DNA of 64,000 bases from Selenomonas dianae (GCF_030644225.1 NZ_CP128650.1:1912001-1976000); one strand, 5' to 3'; shown: positions 1-10,745, counted from the first letter of the stretch. Translations and numbers: made by a program. Notes: generated by a model not told the origin, from the letters alone.

Positions 1-1120
1 AGTTGCCGCCGCCCTGCTGATTCAGCGTCACATGGTTCAGCGTCACGGTGTTGTCCAGCCCAGCGCGATGCACCTGCACAGCACGTCCGTGATCCATATC
101 ACCAGTCTGCTGATAATCCTGTTCTCCGCGAATCTCGATCTTACTGCCGATGATCGTGCTGTTCTTCAGATCGACCTTGCCGCCCGAGAGACTGTACTGT
201 CCACTTCGTCCTGTAAAACCGTTCGCCGAAAGCACATTCGTTGCATCCGCATCTTCACGATAGGCATTGCCGTTGTAACCCGCCTGCTTGACCGCCATTG
301 CCTCGAACTTTCCACCGCTGCTGACAACAGCCCTGTCCAGATTCACCGATGAGCCGACCACACGAATATCGGCATCGTTGTAGACGTTCATCGTCCCGTG
401 GAACTCCGCCGTATTGTCCTTTGTCGTCGTGACGCGCACGGGCTGCGTTTCCCCATCCTTGGGATCCATCCACATATGTGCGCGATCCCCCGCAAAGATC
501 AGCGCATAGTGTTTGTACCCGGTCCTTTTGTCCGAGGGATTGAATATCACGCCATCGGCGACAACAACCTTACCGCCGTAGATATTCAGCGTATTGCCAA
601 CACCAATCTTCGCCCCGCTGTCGATCGTGACCGCCTTAACCCCCTGCGCCCCTTGTGCCAGCGTATAGTTGCTCCCGCTCGCCGCAGCGTTAAAGTCCCC
701 CGAGCTCATCGCAAGGGTCGAGAGCGTAATATTCGCCGCGTCAATGGACGCATTGCCGCCGATATGGATACCGTTCGGATTGACGACGAAGAGGGGATGT
801 GCGCCCGTCTGCGTCATCGTGCCGAGGAGCTCGGACACCTTGTCACTCGTCACACGGTTGAGCAGTGCGCCCGCCGCCGTGTTGAAGTTCAGCAGTTCCC
901 CCTTCCCGATGCTGAAATCGTTCCAGTTGATGATGCTGTTCGTCTGTGCCGTAATCGTTGCGCCGCTGCCGACCTGCACAAGATTGCCCGCACTGATGTC
1001 CACGCGCCCCTGCTCGACGACACCGCCCGAGGGCATTGCAAACACCGAACTACTGAGCGCAAGTGTGATAAGTGCCGTAAGCGTGCTCCTACGGAGATTC
1101 TTCTTCCATTTCGTAGTCAT
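1..1120 (-). CDS. TpsA-type filamentous haemagglutinin exoprotein, N-terminal part (runs off the window)
   Basis: Two-partner secretion exoprotein carried across the outer membrane by the TpsB protein encoded just upstream. The start (ATG ending at 1120) follows an AGGAAGG ribosome site, and 373 codons are visible before the window edge with no stop. Residues 1-28 form a Sec signal peptide with a basic start and an AxA-like site at VFA. The TPS recognition domain follows, with an NRV motif near residue 88 and the hallmark NPNG at 114-117, then a beta-helix pattern rich in Gly, Asn and short beta strands. Only 27 bp separate it from tpsB, so the two are co-transcribed. The passenger function (adhesin, haemagglutinin or other) cannot be judged because the C-terminus lies outside the window. 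Confidence 0.88.
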   Translation of the reverse strand, partial: MTTKWKKNLRRSTLTALITLALSSSVFAMPSGGVVEQGRVDISAGNLVQVGSGATITAQTNSIINWNDFSIGKGELLNFNTAAGALLNRVTSDKVSELLGTMTQTGAHPLFVVNPNGIHIGGNASIDAANITLSTLAMSSGDFNAAASGSNYTLAQGAQGVKAVTIDSGAKIGVGNTLNIYGGKVVVADGVIFNPSDKRTGYKHYALIFAGDRAHMWMDPKDGETQPVRVTTTKDNTAEFHGTMNVYNDADIRVVGSSVNLDRAVVSSGGKFEAMAVKQAGYNGNAYREDADATNVLSANGFTGRSGQYSLSGGKVDLKNSTIIGSKIEIRGEQDYQQTGDMDHGRAVQVHRAGLDNTVTLNHVTLNQQGGGN

Positions 1121-1147
1121 GCGAGACCTTCCTTTCCCCTATCGCTT

Positions 1148-2608
1148 TTAGAAGCTCATGCTTGCCGAGAAGTTCCACGGACGGCGGTTCTGGCGCAGTG
1201 TACTAAGATCAACCTTGTTTGCCTCCTTGATGATGTGCGCATAGTCCACCGCGAGGGACAGCCCGCTGCGCGGATTGGTATAGCGAACACCGAGACCAAT
1301 CGAGCCGATGGTATCGTGGTCGAAGCCGACGCTGCGCGGGTTCGCGTTGTTCCACAGCCACGCATAGTCCGTAAACGCGACGAAGCGCAGCCCCTTGTCC
1401 ACCTCGGGCGTATAAATTTCGATCTTGCCGACGATGCCCTTGTCCGCGCTCATCGCACGCTCATCAAAACCGCGCACGCTCGTCGCACCACCCGCACCGA
1501 TCTGCTCGGCGGAGATGATGTGCTGCCCCGTATACTGCCCCGTGAGGCTTACTCCTGTAATCCAATCGCTCTGCGAGCGTGCCTGATAATTCACACCTGC
1601 ACGCAGGAGGAGGAACTGCGCATCGCTCCCCGGCGTGATGTTCGCGTACTCCTTTTCATCACCGCTTACATTCGCCGCAAGTCCGACATTGTAGCCGAAC
1701 GTGGAGTTCTCCCTGCGCTCCCGATGACTAAAATCCATCGAGGCAAGGATCACGCGGTAGTCGTTGCGGTAGTTGATCGGTGTTCCACTGAAACTGAAGC
1801 CATAGTCGCTGCGCATCTTGCGATACCCGATGCCAAAGTCGAGGATGTTCTTCGTACGCGAGGTATAGGTAAGGAACTGGCGATAGTGCAGATCGAGCGC
1901 AAGGCTCTTGCCCGCGAGATCCAAGTCGAGTAGTCCGGGGTACGGCTGCATATCGTCGATATGGACGTTCCCGTAGCTCGCCTGTACGGAGATCTCACTA
2001 CCCATCTCGGGCAGGAGCTTCCGATAGGCGACGGCTCCCGTCTTGACATCGGAGAAATGTCCCGGTGAGGTGACGACGGAGACACCGAGGGTGTCCGCTT
2101 CCCCCGAAACATTGTTGTTCACATAGGTGAGTGAGGAACGCACCTGTCCCGTGTACTTCGTCCCCGTGTTGCTGATGCCCAGACGGAAATGATCGTTGTC
2201 CTGTGCGTCTGCGTGGACGAGCACACGATAGCCGCCCGTACCGTCCGGGGTGAACTCCGTGACAAAGACGAGAGCCCCCGTGTCGTTGACCGTCTGGATC
2301 TGCTGTGAGAGACGCTTGATGCTCACGGTCTCCTGTTTCAGCTCCGGCAGAAGGACGAGAAGCCGCTCGGGCTTCAGTTCGAGTGTGCCGCTCACCGCGA
2401 TCTCGCTGACACGGACGCGCTCACGATGCATCTCCATCTGCGGCGCATTCCCCTCGGCGGCGTGACGTACAGCGATCTCGGAGCGTTCGATTTCGCGCTG
2501 TGCGCTCCGATCCTCCTGTGCGGCAGCATCCGCCCCCACGCCATAGAGAAAAATTCCGCCTGCCAACAGTGCTGCGGCAATTCTTTTGGAATGAGCTTCC
2601 TTGTTCAT
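1148..2608 (-). CDS. TpsB outer-membrane transporter (ShlB/FhaC/HecB family)
   Basis: A 486-residue outer-membrane beta-barrel that exports the adjacent TpsA protein. Residues 1-30 are a signal peptide. A POTRA domain follows (around residues 45-135, with the pattern VSGTLELKPERL and a beta-alpha-beta layout). The rest is a 16-strand-type barrel of alternating residues with the conserved VRGF motif of the inward loop around residue 378, and it ends in an aromatic residue (MSF). Length is a little short of the usual 550-580 residues, because only one clear POTRA unit is seen. The gene is first in the tpsB-tpsA operon. The ribosome site is weak: GGGAG directly abuts the ATG and a better AAAGG lies 11 nt away. 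Its promoter carries a G7 tract. Confidence 0.9.
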   Translation of the reverse strand: MNKEAHSKRIAAALLAGGIFLYGVGADAAAQEDRSAQREIERSEIAVRHAAEGNAPQMEMHRERVRVSEIAVSGTLELKPERLLVLLPELKQETVSIKRLSQQIQTVNDTGALVFVTEFTPDGTGGYRVLVHADAQDNDHFRLGISNTGTKYTGQVRSSLTYVNNNVSGEADTLGVSVVTSPGHFSDVKTGAVAYRKLLPEMGSEISVQASYGNVHIDDMQPYPGLLDLDLAGKSLALDLHYRQFLTYTSRTKNILDFGIGYRKMRSDYGFSFSGTPINYRNDYRVILASMDFSHRERRENSTFGYNVGLAANVSGDEKEYANITPGSDAQFLLLRAGVNYQARSQSDWITGVSLTGQYTGQHIISAEQIGAGGATSVRGFDERAMSADKGIVGKIEIYTPEVDKGLRFVAFTDYAWLWNNANPRSVGFDHDTIGSIGLGVRYTNPRSGLSLAVDYAHIIKEANKVDLSTLRQNRRPWNFSASMSF

Positions 2609-2678
2609 CTCCCGACCAACCTTTCCTTAGTCACCTATGTGCATCATACAACTTATCCACAATTTTATGTGTATTAGA

Positions 2679-2706
2679 ATTATAGCACGTTCCACCCCCC
2701 CGTCTA
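2679..2706 (-). promoter_or_regulatory. Promoter of tpsB-tpsA with a G7 tract in the spacer
   Basis: Read on the minus strand, a -35 box TAGACG (2706-2701) and a perfect -10 TATAAT (2684-2679) with an extended TGC are separated by 16 bp. Seven consecutive Gs (2701-2695) begin at the last base of the -35 and run into the spacer. Change by one G would shift the spacing to 15 or 17 bp. The -35 assignment is less certain than the -10. Confidence 0.6.
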
Positions 2707-2741
2707 CTATATTCTTTACATCCTTATATATCGGCCAACAA

Positions 2742-2779
2742 AAAGAACCGCCGCACACTTTCGCGTACGACGGTTCTTT
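2742..2779 (-). terminator. Rho-independent terminator of the exonuclease gene
   Basis: A 12-bp stem with one mismatch (2742-2753 with 2768-2779) lies 8 bp past the exonuclease stop and is followed by a T run in the minus direction. Confidence 0.75.
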
Positions 2780-2786
2780 CATTTAC

Positions 2787-3446
2787 TTACAGCTTGTTCT
2801 TCAGTTTCTCAAGGTCGGGGAACAGATCCCCGATGGAGTTTGAGAGCCCCGCACTGGGTTCGAGGATCTCAAGGACGGGACGCATGGTCTCGCGGAATTT
2901 CGCGTCGTCCTGCATGAGTGAGAGGACGGCGCTCGTGTTGCGCGCATCGGCGAGCGCCGAGTGCTGACTGCCCTCAAAGCTGCGCCCCATCGCGCCGAGC
3001 GCGTGTTTCAGCGCGAGGCTGTTGTGCAGCCCCAGACGATCGTCAAATGCCTGTTGGAGATCGACCCAACGCACATCGAGCCAGCTCACATCGAAATCGG
3101 GCAGTTTCAATCGGCATTCCTTACGCAGCTGCTTGATGTCGGACATACTCCACGAGTAGATCTTTGTCTCCGCCGCGCCAATCCACGCGACGAAGCTGTG
3201 AAAGCTCTCGGAGAATGCAGGCCGCCCTGCGACTTTCTCCTGTGTGATGCCCGTGAGCTCGGTGATGTGCTTTTTCACCATCCCGTACTCGGGACAGACA
3301 TAGCACTGGAACTCGTCCTCCTGCTCGAAGTGCTCGTTCAGACGGACAGCGCCGATCTCGATGATCTCCCCGTTGAGCTTTCTGCGGATGTCCCTGTGCT
3401 CCTTCGCGACAGGGTTCATCTCAAGGTCTACGACGATGTGTTTCAT
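2787..3446 (-). CDS. DEDDh 3'-5' exonuclease (RNase T / DnaQ-like, KapD-like)
   Basis: A 219-residue stand-alone exonuclease domain. Motif ExoI is VDLE (Asp7 and Glu9 by the chosen start), ExoII lies around the SMSDIKQL segment, and ExoIII is the HSALADARNT stretch with the DEDDh-type His and Asp. The fold is the two-metal-ion exonuclease of DnaQ, RNase T and KapD. The substrate (RNA or DNA) cannot be told from sequence. The ATG at 3446 is preferred over the in-frame TTG six bases upstream because AAGGA sits six bases before it. A 33-codon reading frame lies just upstream in the same frame, separated by one TAA. It is divergent from the MFS gene. Confidence 0.82.
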   Translation of the reverse strand: MKHIVVDLEMNPVAKEHRDIRRKLNGEIIEIGAVRLNEHFEQEDEFQCYVCPEYGMVKKHITELTGITQEKVAGRPAFSESFHSFVAWIGAAETKIYSWSMSDIKQLRKECRLKLPDFDVSWLDVRWVDLQQAFDDRLGLHNSLALKHALGAMGRSFEGSQHSALADARNTSAVLSLMQDDAKFRETMRPVLEILEPSAGLSNSIGDLFPDLEKLKNKL

Positions 3447-3455
3447 GGGCAATCC

Positions 3456-3557
3456 TTACTTTCGAAAAAATCTGCCGTAAATGACGCGCGGCAGAGGGTG
3501 TTGCGGTGTTTTATGGCGCTGCCAAACGGCGCGCGTTTGCTGCATCAGCTGTTTCAT
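3456..3557 (-). CDS. Possible 33-residue leader peptide upstream of the exonuclease
   Basis: A basic 33-residue frame starts with ATG at 3557, only about 10 nt below a -10 box (3572-3567), so it would be nearly leaderless. It ends with TAA at 3456-3458, which touches the exonuclease ribosome site. The frame is the same as that of the exonuclease, so it could be a coupled leader peptide, a read-through extension, or chance. It begins MKQLMQQ and ends RFFRK. I do not recognise it. Confidence 0.25.
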   Translation of the reverse strand: MKQLMQQTRAVWQRHKTPQHPLPRVIYGRFFRK

Positions 3558-3566
3558 GTTTGTATT

Positions 3567-3595
3567 ATCATAGCACAATATTTTCAGAAAATCAA
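3567..3595 (-). promoter_or_regulatory. Promoter of the exonuclease gene
   Basis: Minus-strand -35 TTGATT (3595-3590), 17-bp spacer, -10 TATGAT (3572-3567) with an extended TGC. Confidence 0.5.
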
Positions 3596-3644
3596 TGTAT
3601 AGGCATTTCGTCCTATATGCCCCTGTTTTCTTTTCCTAAAAACG

Positions 3645-3653
3645 TGGTAAAAT
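3645..3653 (+). promoter_or_regulatory. Extended -10 of the MFS gene
   Basis: TGGTAAAAT (3645-3653), with only a weak T-rich -35 region. Transcription would start near 3660, which rules out the upstream in-frame ATG at 3658 as the start codon. Confidence 0.45.
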
Positions 3654-3678
3654 ACAGATGGACGGAGGGGGACTGCAG

Positions 3679-4869
3679 ATGAACTGGAAAGTGATACTCG
3701 CGCTGCTGACGTGCAATGTGCTCTTTATGTCGGCAAGCTATACGATGATTATTCCGTTCCTGCCGATGTACCTGACGCATGAGCTCGGCGTGTCGGATGC
3801 CTCGGTCAATCTCTGGGCGGGGCTGGCGTTCTCCGTGACGTTCCTCGTTTCTGCGGTGATGGCGCCGATCTGGGGGCGCATGGCGGATCGCCGCGGGAAA
3901 CGGCTCATGGCGATGCGTGCGAGCCTCCTCATCTCGATCAGTTACCTGCTCGGCGGCGTTGTCACCTCGCCCGAGCAGCTTGTCCTCGTCCGTGTCTTTC
4001 AGGGATTCGCGTCGGGGCTGTGGCCGATGGATCTGGCGATCATGACGCTCTATGCGCCGCGCGAGCGCCTCGGCTTCTCCCTCGGCATCCTACAGGGTAC
4101 GCTGACGGCGGGCGGCGTGGTCGGACCTCTGCTCGGCGGGGTGCTCGCGGAGGTGTTCGGGATGCGTGCGAGCTTCTACGTCGGAGGGCTGGCACTCTTC
4201 ATCAATTTCCTCGCGTTCACCTTTATCATCAAGGAGCCGCCGATGCCGCAGGATGCCGCGCCGCTCACGGCGGAGGAAAAGAATCCGTGGCATCTCTGGC
4301 GCATTCCCATCCTGCGCACGATGATGATTGTGAGCACGCTCGCGCAGATGACGACGTTCATCCTCATGCCCGTTCTCACAACCTACATCAAGTATCTTGC
4401 AGGCGACATGGAGAACATCGTACTTGTCGCAGGGATTGTCTTTTCACTCGGCGGGATTGCGGGCGCGATTGCCGCGCCGCTCTGGGGTATCTTCGGAGCG
4501 CGGCACAGCTATTTCCGCGCGATGTGTCTTGCAATGTTCTGCGCGGGGACGATGCTCACGTTGCAGGGGATTCCCGATACGCTCGTCCCGTTCGCGGCGA
4601 TGCAGTTCGGTGTCGGGCTCTTCCTCGCGGGCATCCAGCCCTCGCTGAATGCGGTCATTGCACAGCACACGCCCGCGCAGCTCAAGGGCAGCGTGTTCGG
4701 TATGCTCTTCGCCGCGCAGCAGGTCGGCGGGTTCACGGGGCCGCTGCTCGGCGGCGTGGTCGCGACCTATCTCGGGATGCACGATCTCTTCCCGATGGGC
4801 GGCGTGCTCCTCATCACACTTGCGCTGTTTGTGTGGTGGAGGTATATACACAAAAAAAGTGCAATATAA
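3679..4869 (+). CDS. Major facilitator superfamily transporter (drug efflux type, DHA1)
   Basis: A 396-residue inner-membrane protein with about 12 hydrophobic helices. Motif A between helices 2 and 3 is GRMADRRGKRLM. A motif-C-like GGVVGPLLGG follows in helix 5, as in drug:H+ antiporters (Bmr, MdtG group). Substrate is unknown. The ATG at 3679 is chosen because GGAGGGGG lies seven bases before it; the in-frame ATG at 3658 is at the likely transcription start. It is transcribed alone, divergent from the exonuclease and convergent with leuB, and ends at a strong two-way terminator. Confidence 0.87.
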   Translation: MNWKVILALLTCNVLFMSASYTMIIPFLPMYLTHELGVSDASVNLWAGLAFSVTFLVSAVMAPIWGRMADRRGKRLMAMRASLLISISYLLGGVVTSPEQLVLVRVFQGFASGLWPMDLAIMTLYAPRERLGFSLGILQGTLTAGGVVGPLLGGVLAEVFGMRASFYVGGLALFINFLAFTFIIKEPPMPQDAAPLTAEEKNPWHLWRIPILRTMMIVSTLAQMTTFILMPVLTTYIKYLAGDMENIVLVAGIVFSLGGIAGAIAAPLWGIFGARHSYFRAMCLAMFCAGTMLTLQGIPDTLVPFAAMQFGVGLFLAGIQPSLNAVIAQHTPAQLKGSVFGMLFAAQQVGGFTGPLLGGVVATYLGMHDLFPMGGVLLITLALFVWWRYIHKKSAI

Positions 4870-4910
4870 AAATGCGGTACGAAGTCAAAACAGCTTCGTA
4901 CCGCATTTTT
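4868..4910. terminator. Bidirectional terminator between the MFS gene and leuB
   Basis: Perfect 17-bp inverted repeat (4868-4884 with 4894-4910), 9-nt loop, A run on one side and T run on the other, so it serves both converging genes. Confidence 0.9.
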
Positions 4911-4942
4911 CGTTGGCGCAATCAAGGCTTTAGAGCCACTCC

Positions 4943-6005
4943 TTACAGATGCGCAAGCACCGCATCCGCCATCTCGCGCGTGCCGACCTGCGTGCAGCCC
5001 GTATCCGCGATGTAGATGTCCGCCGTGCGTTTGCCGTCCGCGAGTGCCGCGTCCACCGCCGCCTCGACCGCAGCGGCAGCCTCCTCCTCATGGAGGGCAT
5101 AGCGCAGGAGCATCGCCGCCGAGAGGATCGTCCCAAGGGGGTTTGCGATGCCCCGCCCTGCGATGTCGGGCGCACTGCCGTGAATCGGCTCAAAGAGGCT
5201 CGTCCCCGTGCCGATCGACGCGGACGGCATCAGCCCGATCGAGCCGCCGATGACCGCCGCCTCATCGGAGAGAATGTCGCCGAAGAGGTTGCCCGTCACG
5301 ATCACATCGAACTGCGTCGGACGCACGGCAAGCTGCATGGCACAGTTGTCCACATAGAGATGGTCGAGTTCGACATCGCCGTACTCCGGTGCAAGTGCCG
5401 TCACCGTACGCCGCCAGAGGCGCGAGGTCGCGAGCACGTTCGCCTTGTCCACGGACGTGACCTTGCCGCGTCTGAGACGCGCCGTCTCGAACGCAAGGCG
5501 TGCGATGCGCTCCACCTCGGGCACGGAGTAGTTCTCCATGTCCCACGCACGCTCTCTTCCGTCCACCTGCTCGGACTCGCATTTCTCGCCGAAGTAGATG
5601 CCGCCGATCAGCTCGCGTACAATGACGAGATCGACACCGCGCACGAGTTCCGGCTTCAGCGGCGAGTGCTCAATGAGCGCGTCCGCGACCTTCACGGGAC
5701 GCAGATTCGCATACAGCCCGAGCCCCTTGCGGAGACCCAAAATCGCACGCTCGGGACGCAGGGCAGGCTCCACGCTGTCCCACTTCGTCCCGCCGACCGC
5801 GCCGAAGAGCACTCCGTCCGATGCCTTGCAGACCGCGAGCGTGTCCTCGGGCAGCGGCGTGCCATATTTATCGTACGCCGTGCCGCCCGCGTCGCGCGTT
5901 TCGTAGGTCAGACCGAGCGCGAATTTCGCATCGACGGCACTCAGAACGCGTACGGCTTCCTCGGTGATCTCCTGCCCGATGCCGTCGCCCGGGACGACTG
6001 CAATC

Positions 6006-6016
<11 letters not shown>
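4943..6016 (-). CDS. leuB: 3-isopropylmalate dehydrogenase
   Basis: Third step of leucine synthesis: NAD-dependent oxidation and decarboxylation of 3-isopropylmalate, in the cytoplasm. 357 residues, normal for the family. Family signatures seen are the N-terminal PGDGIGQEI, the Arg-rich substrate segment around RPVKV, and the C-terminal FEPIHGSAPDIAGRGIANP signature. The ATG at 6016 is preceded by GGAGG at good spacing; an in-frame start farther upstream would only add a few residues. It overlaps the end of leuD by 11 bp, so translation is coupled in leuC-leuD-leuB. leuA is not in the window. Confidence 0.96.
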
Positions 6017-6508
<492 letters not shown>

Positions 6509-6509
<1 letters not shown>

Positions 6510-7765
6510 CACGCCACCTCCTCGGGAGCAGCAATCCGCCCCAGTATTGCACTCGCCGCCGCGACGTGCGGCCCTGCGAGATAAACCTCGCTGTCAACGT
6601 GTCCCATGCGCCCGCGAAAATTGCGGTTCGTCGTCGACACGCACCGCTCGCCCGCCGCGAGGATGCCCATGTAGCCGCCGAGACACGGTCCGCAGGTCGG
6701 TGTCGAGACCGCCGCGCCCGCATCCATAAAGATCTCGATGTAGCCGCGTCGCATTGCCTCCTGGTAGACCCACGGCGAGCCGGGAATGACGATGCAGCGG
6801 ACATGGGGATGCACCGTATGCCCCTTCAAAATCTCCGCCGCGATCGCCATGTCCTCAAGCCGCCCGTTCGTGCACGAACCGATAACAACCTGATCAATCG
6901 CAACGGGTTCTGCAATGTCCATGACGCGCTTCGTATTCTCCGGCAGATGCGGGAACGAAACGACGGGACGCAGCTCACTGAGGTTGATCTCCACCGTGCG
7001 TGCGTACTGCGCGTCGGGGTCGGGGTTCACGGGCTCAAACACGCCTGCCATACGCCCCTCGACGTATGCTTTGCACACATCATCGTACGGGAAAATGCCG
7101 TTCTTCGCGCCCGCCTCAATCGCCATGTTGGCAATCGTCAAACGGTCGGTCATGGTCAGCTCTGCGACACTCTCGCCCGTGAACTCAAGGCTCTGGTAGA
7201 GCGCACCGTCCACGCCGATCCTACCGATGAGCGTCAGAATGACATCCTTGCCGCTGATGTCGGCGGGCTTTTTGCCCGTCAGATGCACGTTGATCGCCTC
7301 GGGCACTTTGAACCACGCTTCGCCTGTCGCCATACCAACCGCGAGGTCGGTCGTACCGACCCCCGTCGAGAAGCCGTTGACCGCGCCATAGGTGCAGGTG
7401 TGTGAGTCCGCGCCGATCGTCAGCATACCGGGGCCGACGATGCCCTTTTCGGGGAGAATGACGTGCTCGATGCCGACGCGCCCCTGCTCATAGTAGTGCA
7501 GGATGTCATGTTTGCGTGCAAAGTCGCGCATGATCTTCGCGAGCTCCGAGGACTTGATGTCCTTTGCCGGCTGGAAATGATCGGGGATCAGCGCGATTTT
7601 CGTGCGGTCAAAGACGGGGCGACCCGTCTTTTCAAACTCCTTGATGGACGGCGGCCCCGTCACATCGTTTGCGAGCACCATGTCAAGACGGCACGTCACG
7701 AGCTGCCCCGGCTCGACGTGATCCAGTCCCGCATGGCGTGCGAGAATCTTCTCGCTCATATTCAT
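6509..7765 (-). CDS. leuC: 3-isopropylmalate dehydratase large subunit
   Basis: Large [4Fe-4S] subunit of isopropylmalate isomerase. About 418 residues with the aconitase landmarks [22 protein letters not shown] and [11 protein letters not shown]; the cysteines in these ligate the cluster. Length matches the short LeuC2/archaeal-type enzyme, in keeping with the short LeuD. Three in-frame ATGs are close together. The one at 7765 has the best spacing (9 nt) from GGAGGG; the first, at 7771, is only 3 nt away. It lies about 275 bp after ilvC, and the gap holds a repeat element. Confidence 0.95.
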
Positions 7766-7803
7766 GCCCATATGCCCTCCAAAATATAAACCAACACCTT
7801 ATC

Positions 7804-7977
7804 TGTGGTGTACCCCCACGCGAACACAGAGTTACGCAAGCGGTCGTGTGCTTATCTGCCTAAATACCTGCGGACTTCTTAAACGCGCTTCGCTTAAACG
7901 AAAGAAATCCGCAGGGGGCAGAACGCACACTTTTTCCCGCTCGCTTCACTAAGGTTCGCTTAGGGGCGCACACCACA
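7804..7977. repeat. Intergenic inverted-repeat element, family 1, copy A
   Basis: Lies between ilvC and leuC. About 165 bp of it matches the reverse complement of 62986-63147 at roughly 85-90 percent by eye. Terminal inverted repeats read TGTGGTGT...CCCC at both ends with small differences. An inner hairpin (7867-7917) has arms starting CCTGCGGA. No gene is encoded. It resembles a miniature element or a REP-like repeat. Confidence 0.75.
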
Positions 7978-7992
7978 AAGAAACATAACAGA

Positions 7993-8015
7993 AAAGGGGC
8001 TGTGCAGCCCCCTTT
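7993..8015 (-). terminator. Probable terminator of ilvC
   Basis: GGGGCT/AGCCCC hairpin flanked by A and T runs, 25 bp past the ilvC stop. Confidence 0.6.
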
Positions 8016-8040
8016 GATTGTTTTTGAAAAAGCCGCGCTG

Positions 8041-9568
<1,528 letters not shown>

Positions 9569-9617
9569 AGAAGCAACCTCCCCGCCGCATCGCAAGTGAT
9601 TTCATGAAAACTTCTTC

Positions 9618-9646
9618 ATTATCGCCGACGCATGAGCATTTGTCAA
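9618..9646 (-). promoter_or_regulatory. Promoter of ilvN-ilvC
   Basis: Minus strand: consensus -35 TTGACA (9646-9641), 17-bp spacer, -10 GATAAT (9623-9618). The leader to ilvN is only about 45 nt, too short for a T-box or leader-peptide attenuator. Confidence 0.75.
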
Positions 9647-9678
9647 TATGTTTAGGGGGCGCGGCGCGTGTATACGCA

Positions 9679-10629
9679 TCAGACGCGCACCTCGAAACGC
9701 GGTTTTTCCTCCGTTTCGTCCTGCTTTTGCGAGGATTTCACAGGTGTTTTCTGCGCGGAGGACGCTGTCGGTGCAGATACGGCAGACTGCGCTTTCGTCC
9801 CTGCTGTGCGCAGCGGCGCAGCAGCGGGCTTCGATGCGGCGGTACGCGGCGGTGCATCCATAGCGGACGGCGTGCGCGGTGCAGCCTGTTCCTCCTCCGC
9901 CAGACGCGCCAGTGCCTCGCCCGCTGTCAGCCCCGTGAACTCGGGCAGGAGCTCGCTGCGCGTATCACGGGCGCGGCGCGTGCGCTCCGCCGCCGCAATG
10001 AGATCGCCGTGTGTACTGCGCTCCCGTGTGTCCTGTGTGTGCGTTGCCCGCCGATGCGACGCACTCTCCCGATCATGGGCAAGGATGCGCTCTCCGAGGG
10101 ACGGCTCTTCCATTTCGTCCGCCCCCTGCCTTTTTTGAAAAAACCGGCGAAACAGAACCCCCCCGAGTACCAGAGCAACACCGATCATCCCTGCCCAGTA
10201 CAGTCCGCTCGTCGCCGTGTAGGGCGCGGGGGGGTGCGGCTGTTTTTGCTCCGTCCCCGCAAGCTGCTGCTTGAGCGCGGCATTCTCCTGCGCGAGGTCA
10301 AGCCCCTTCGCCACATCCGCGCCCGTCTGCCCCTCGACCTTTGCGGCGTGATCCACCTTTGATGCGGACGTGCTGACGGCGTCTCCCTTTGCCGCATCCG
10401 TGCGTGCGGGGGCGTTCGGACGCTCTGTGGCATTTTTATCCTTCGGCGTTTCGTGCGTTGTCTTGGAGAGTGCGCCGCCCCCCTGCGCCACGGAGTCACG
10501 CGCTTGCTGCTCCGCCTGCGCGTCGCCCGTCGTATTCGTCTGATTCGCCTGTGCATCACGCGCCGCATCGCCGAGCGTGATCTTCGGCGGCGAGGGAGGC
10601 GTGGGCGGTGTCGGCGGCGTAATCGCCAT
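9679..10629 (-). CDS. Unknown protein: proline-rich start, one membrane helix, disordered tail
   Basis: 316 residues, not recognised. It opens with a PPTPPTPPSPP-like segment, then about 120 low-complexity residues rich in Ala, Gln, Lys and Asp. A single strong membrane helix follows at about 143-161 (WAGMIGVALVLGGVLF, then RRFF). The remaining 150 residues are charged and disordered, with Arg-rich and Ala/Pro-rich stretches. No signal peptide is seen, so it may be anchored by the central helix with a long tail on each side. AAGGAG lies at good spacing before the ATG. A run of seven Cs in the coding strand (10234-10228) encodes part of a Pro stretch. Confidence 0.7.
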   Translation of the reverse strand: MAITPPTPPTPPSPPKITLGDAARDAQANQTNTTGDAQAEQQARDSVAQGGGALSKTTHETPKDKNATERPNAPARTDAAKGDAVSTSASKVDHAAKVEGQTGADVAKGLDLAQENAALKQQLAGTEQKQPHPPAPYTATSGLYWAGMIGVALVLGGVLFRRFFQKRQGADEMEEPSLGERILAHDRESASHRRATHTQDTRERSTHGDLIAAAERTRRARDTRSELLPEFTGLTAGEALARLAEEEQAAPRTPSAMDAPPRTAASKPAAAPLRTAGTKAQSAVSAPTASSAQKTPVKSSQKQDETEEKPRFEVRV

Positions 10630-10663
10630 AGCAGCACTCCTTTCTCATCCGGTCTATGCCCTT

Positions 10664-10669
10664 ACTATA
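10664..10669 (-). promoter_or_regulatory. -10 box of the 316-residue unknown gene
   Basis: Minus-strand TATAGT (10669-10664) with an extended TGC. The -35 is weak. Confidence 0.4.
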
Positions 10670-10696
10670 GCAGAAAATTTCGTTCGGCGAAATAGC

Positions 10697-10727
10697 AAAA
10701 GCGTCCCGCCATCTACGGGACGCTTTT
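10697..10727. terminator. Terminator of the methyltransferase gene
   Basis: Perfect 12-bp stem (10697-10708 with 10716-10727), 7-nt loop, with T runs in both directions. It lies 19 bp past the methyltransferase stop. Confidence 0.85.
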
Positions 10728-10745
10728 ATCATATCAAAAATACTA

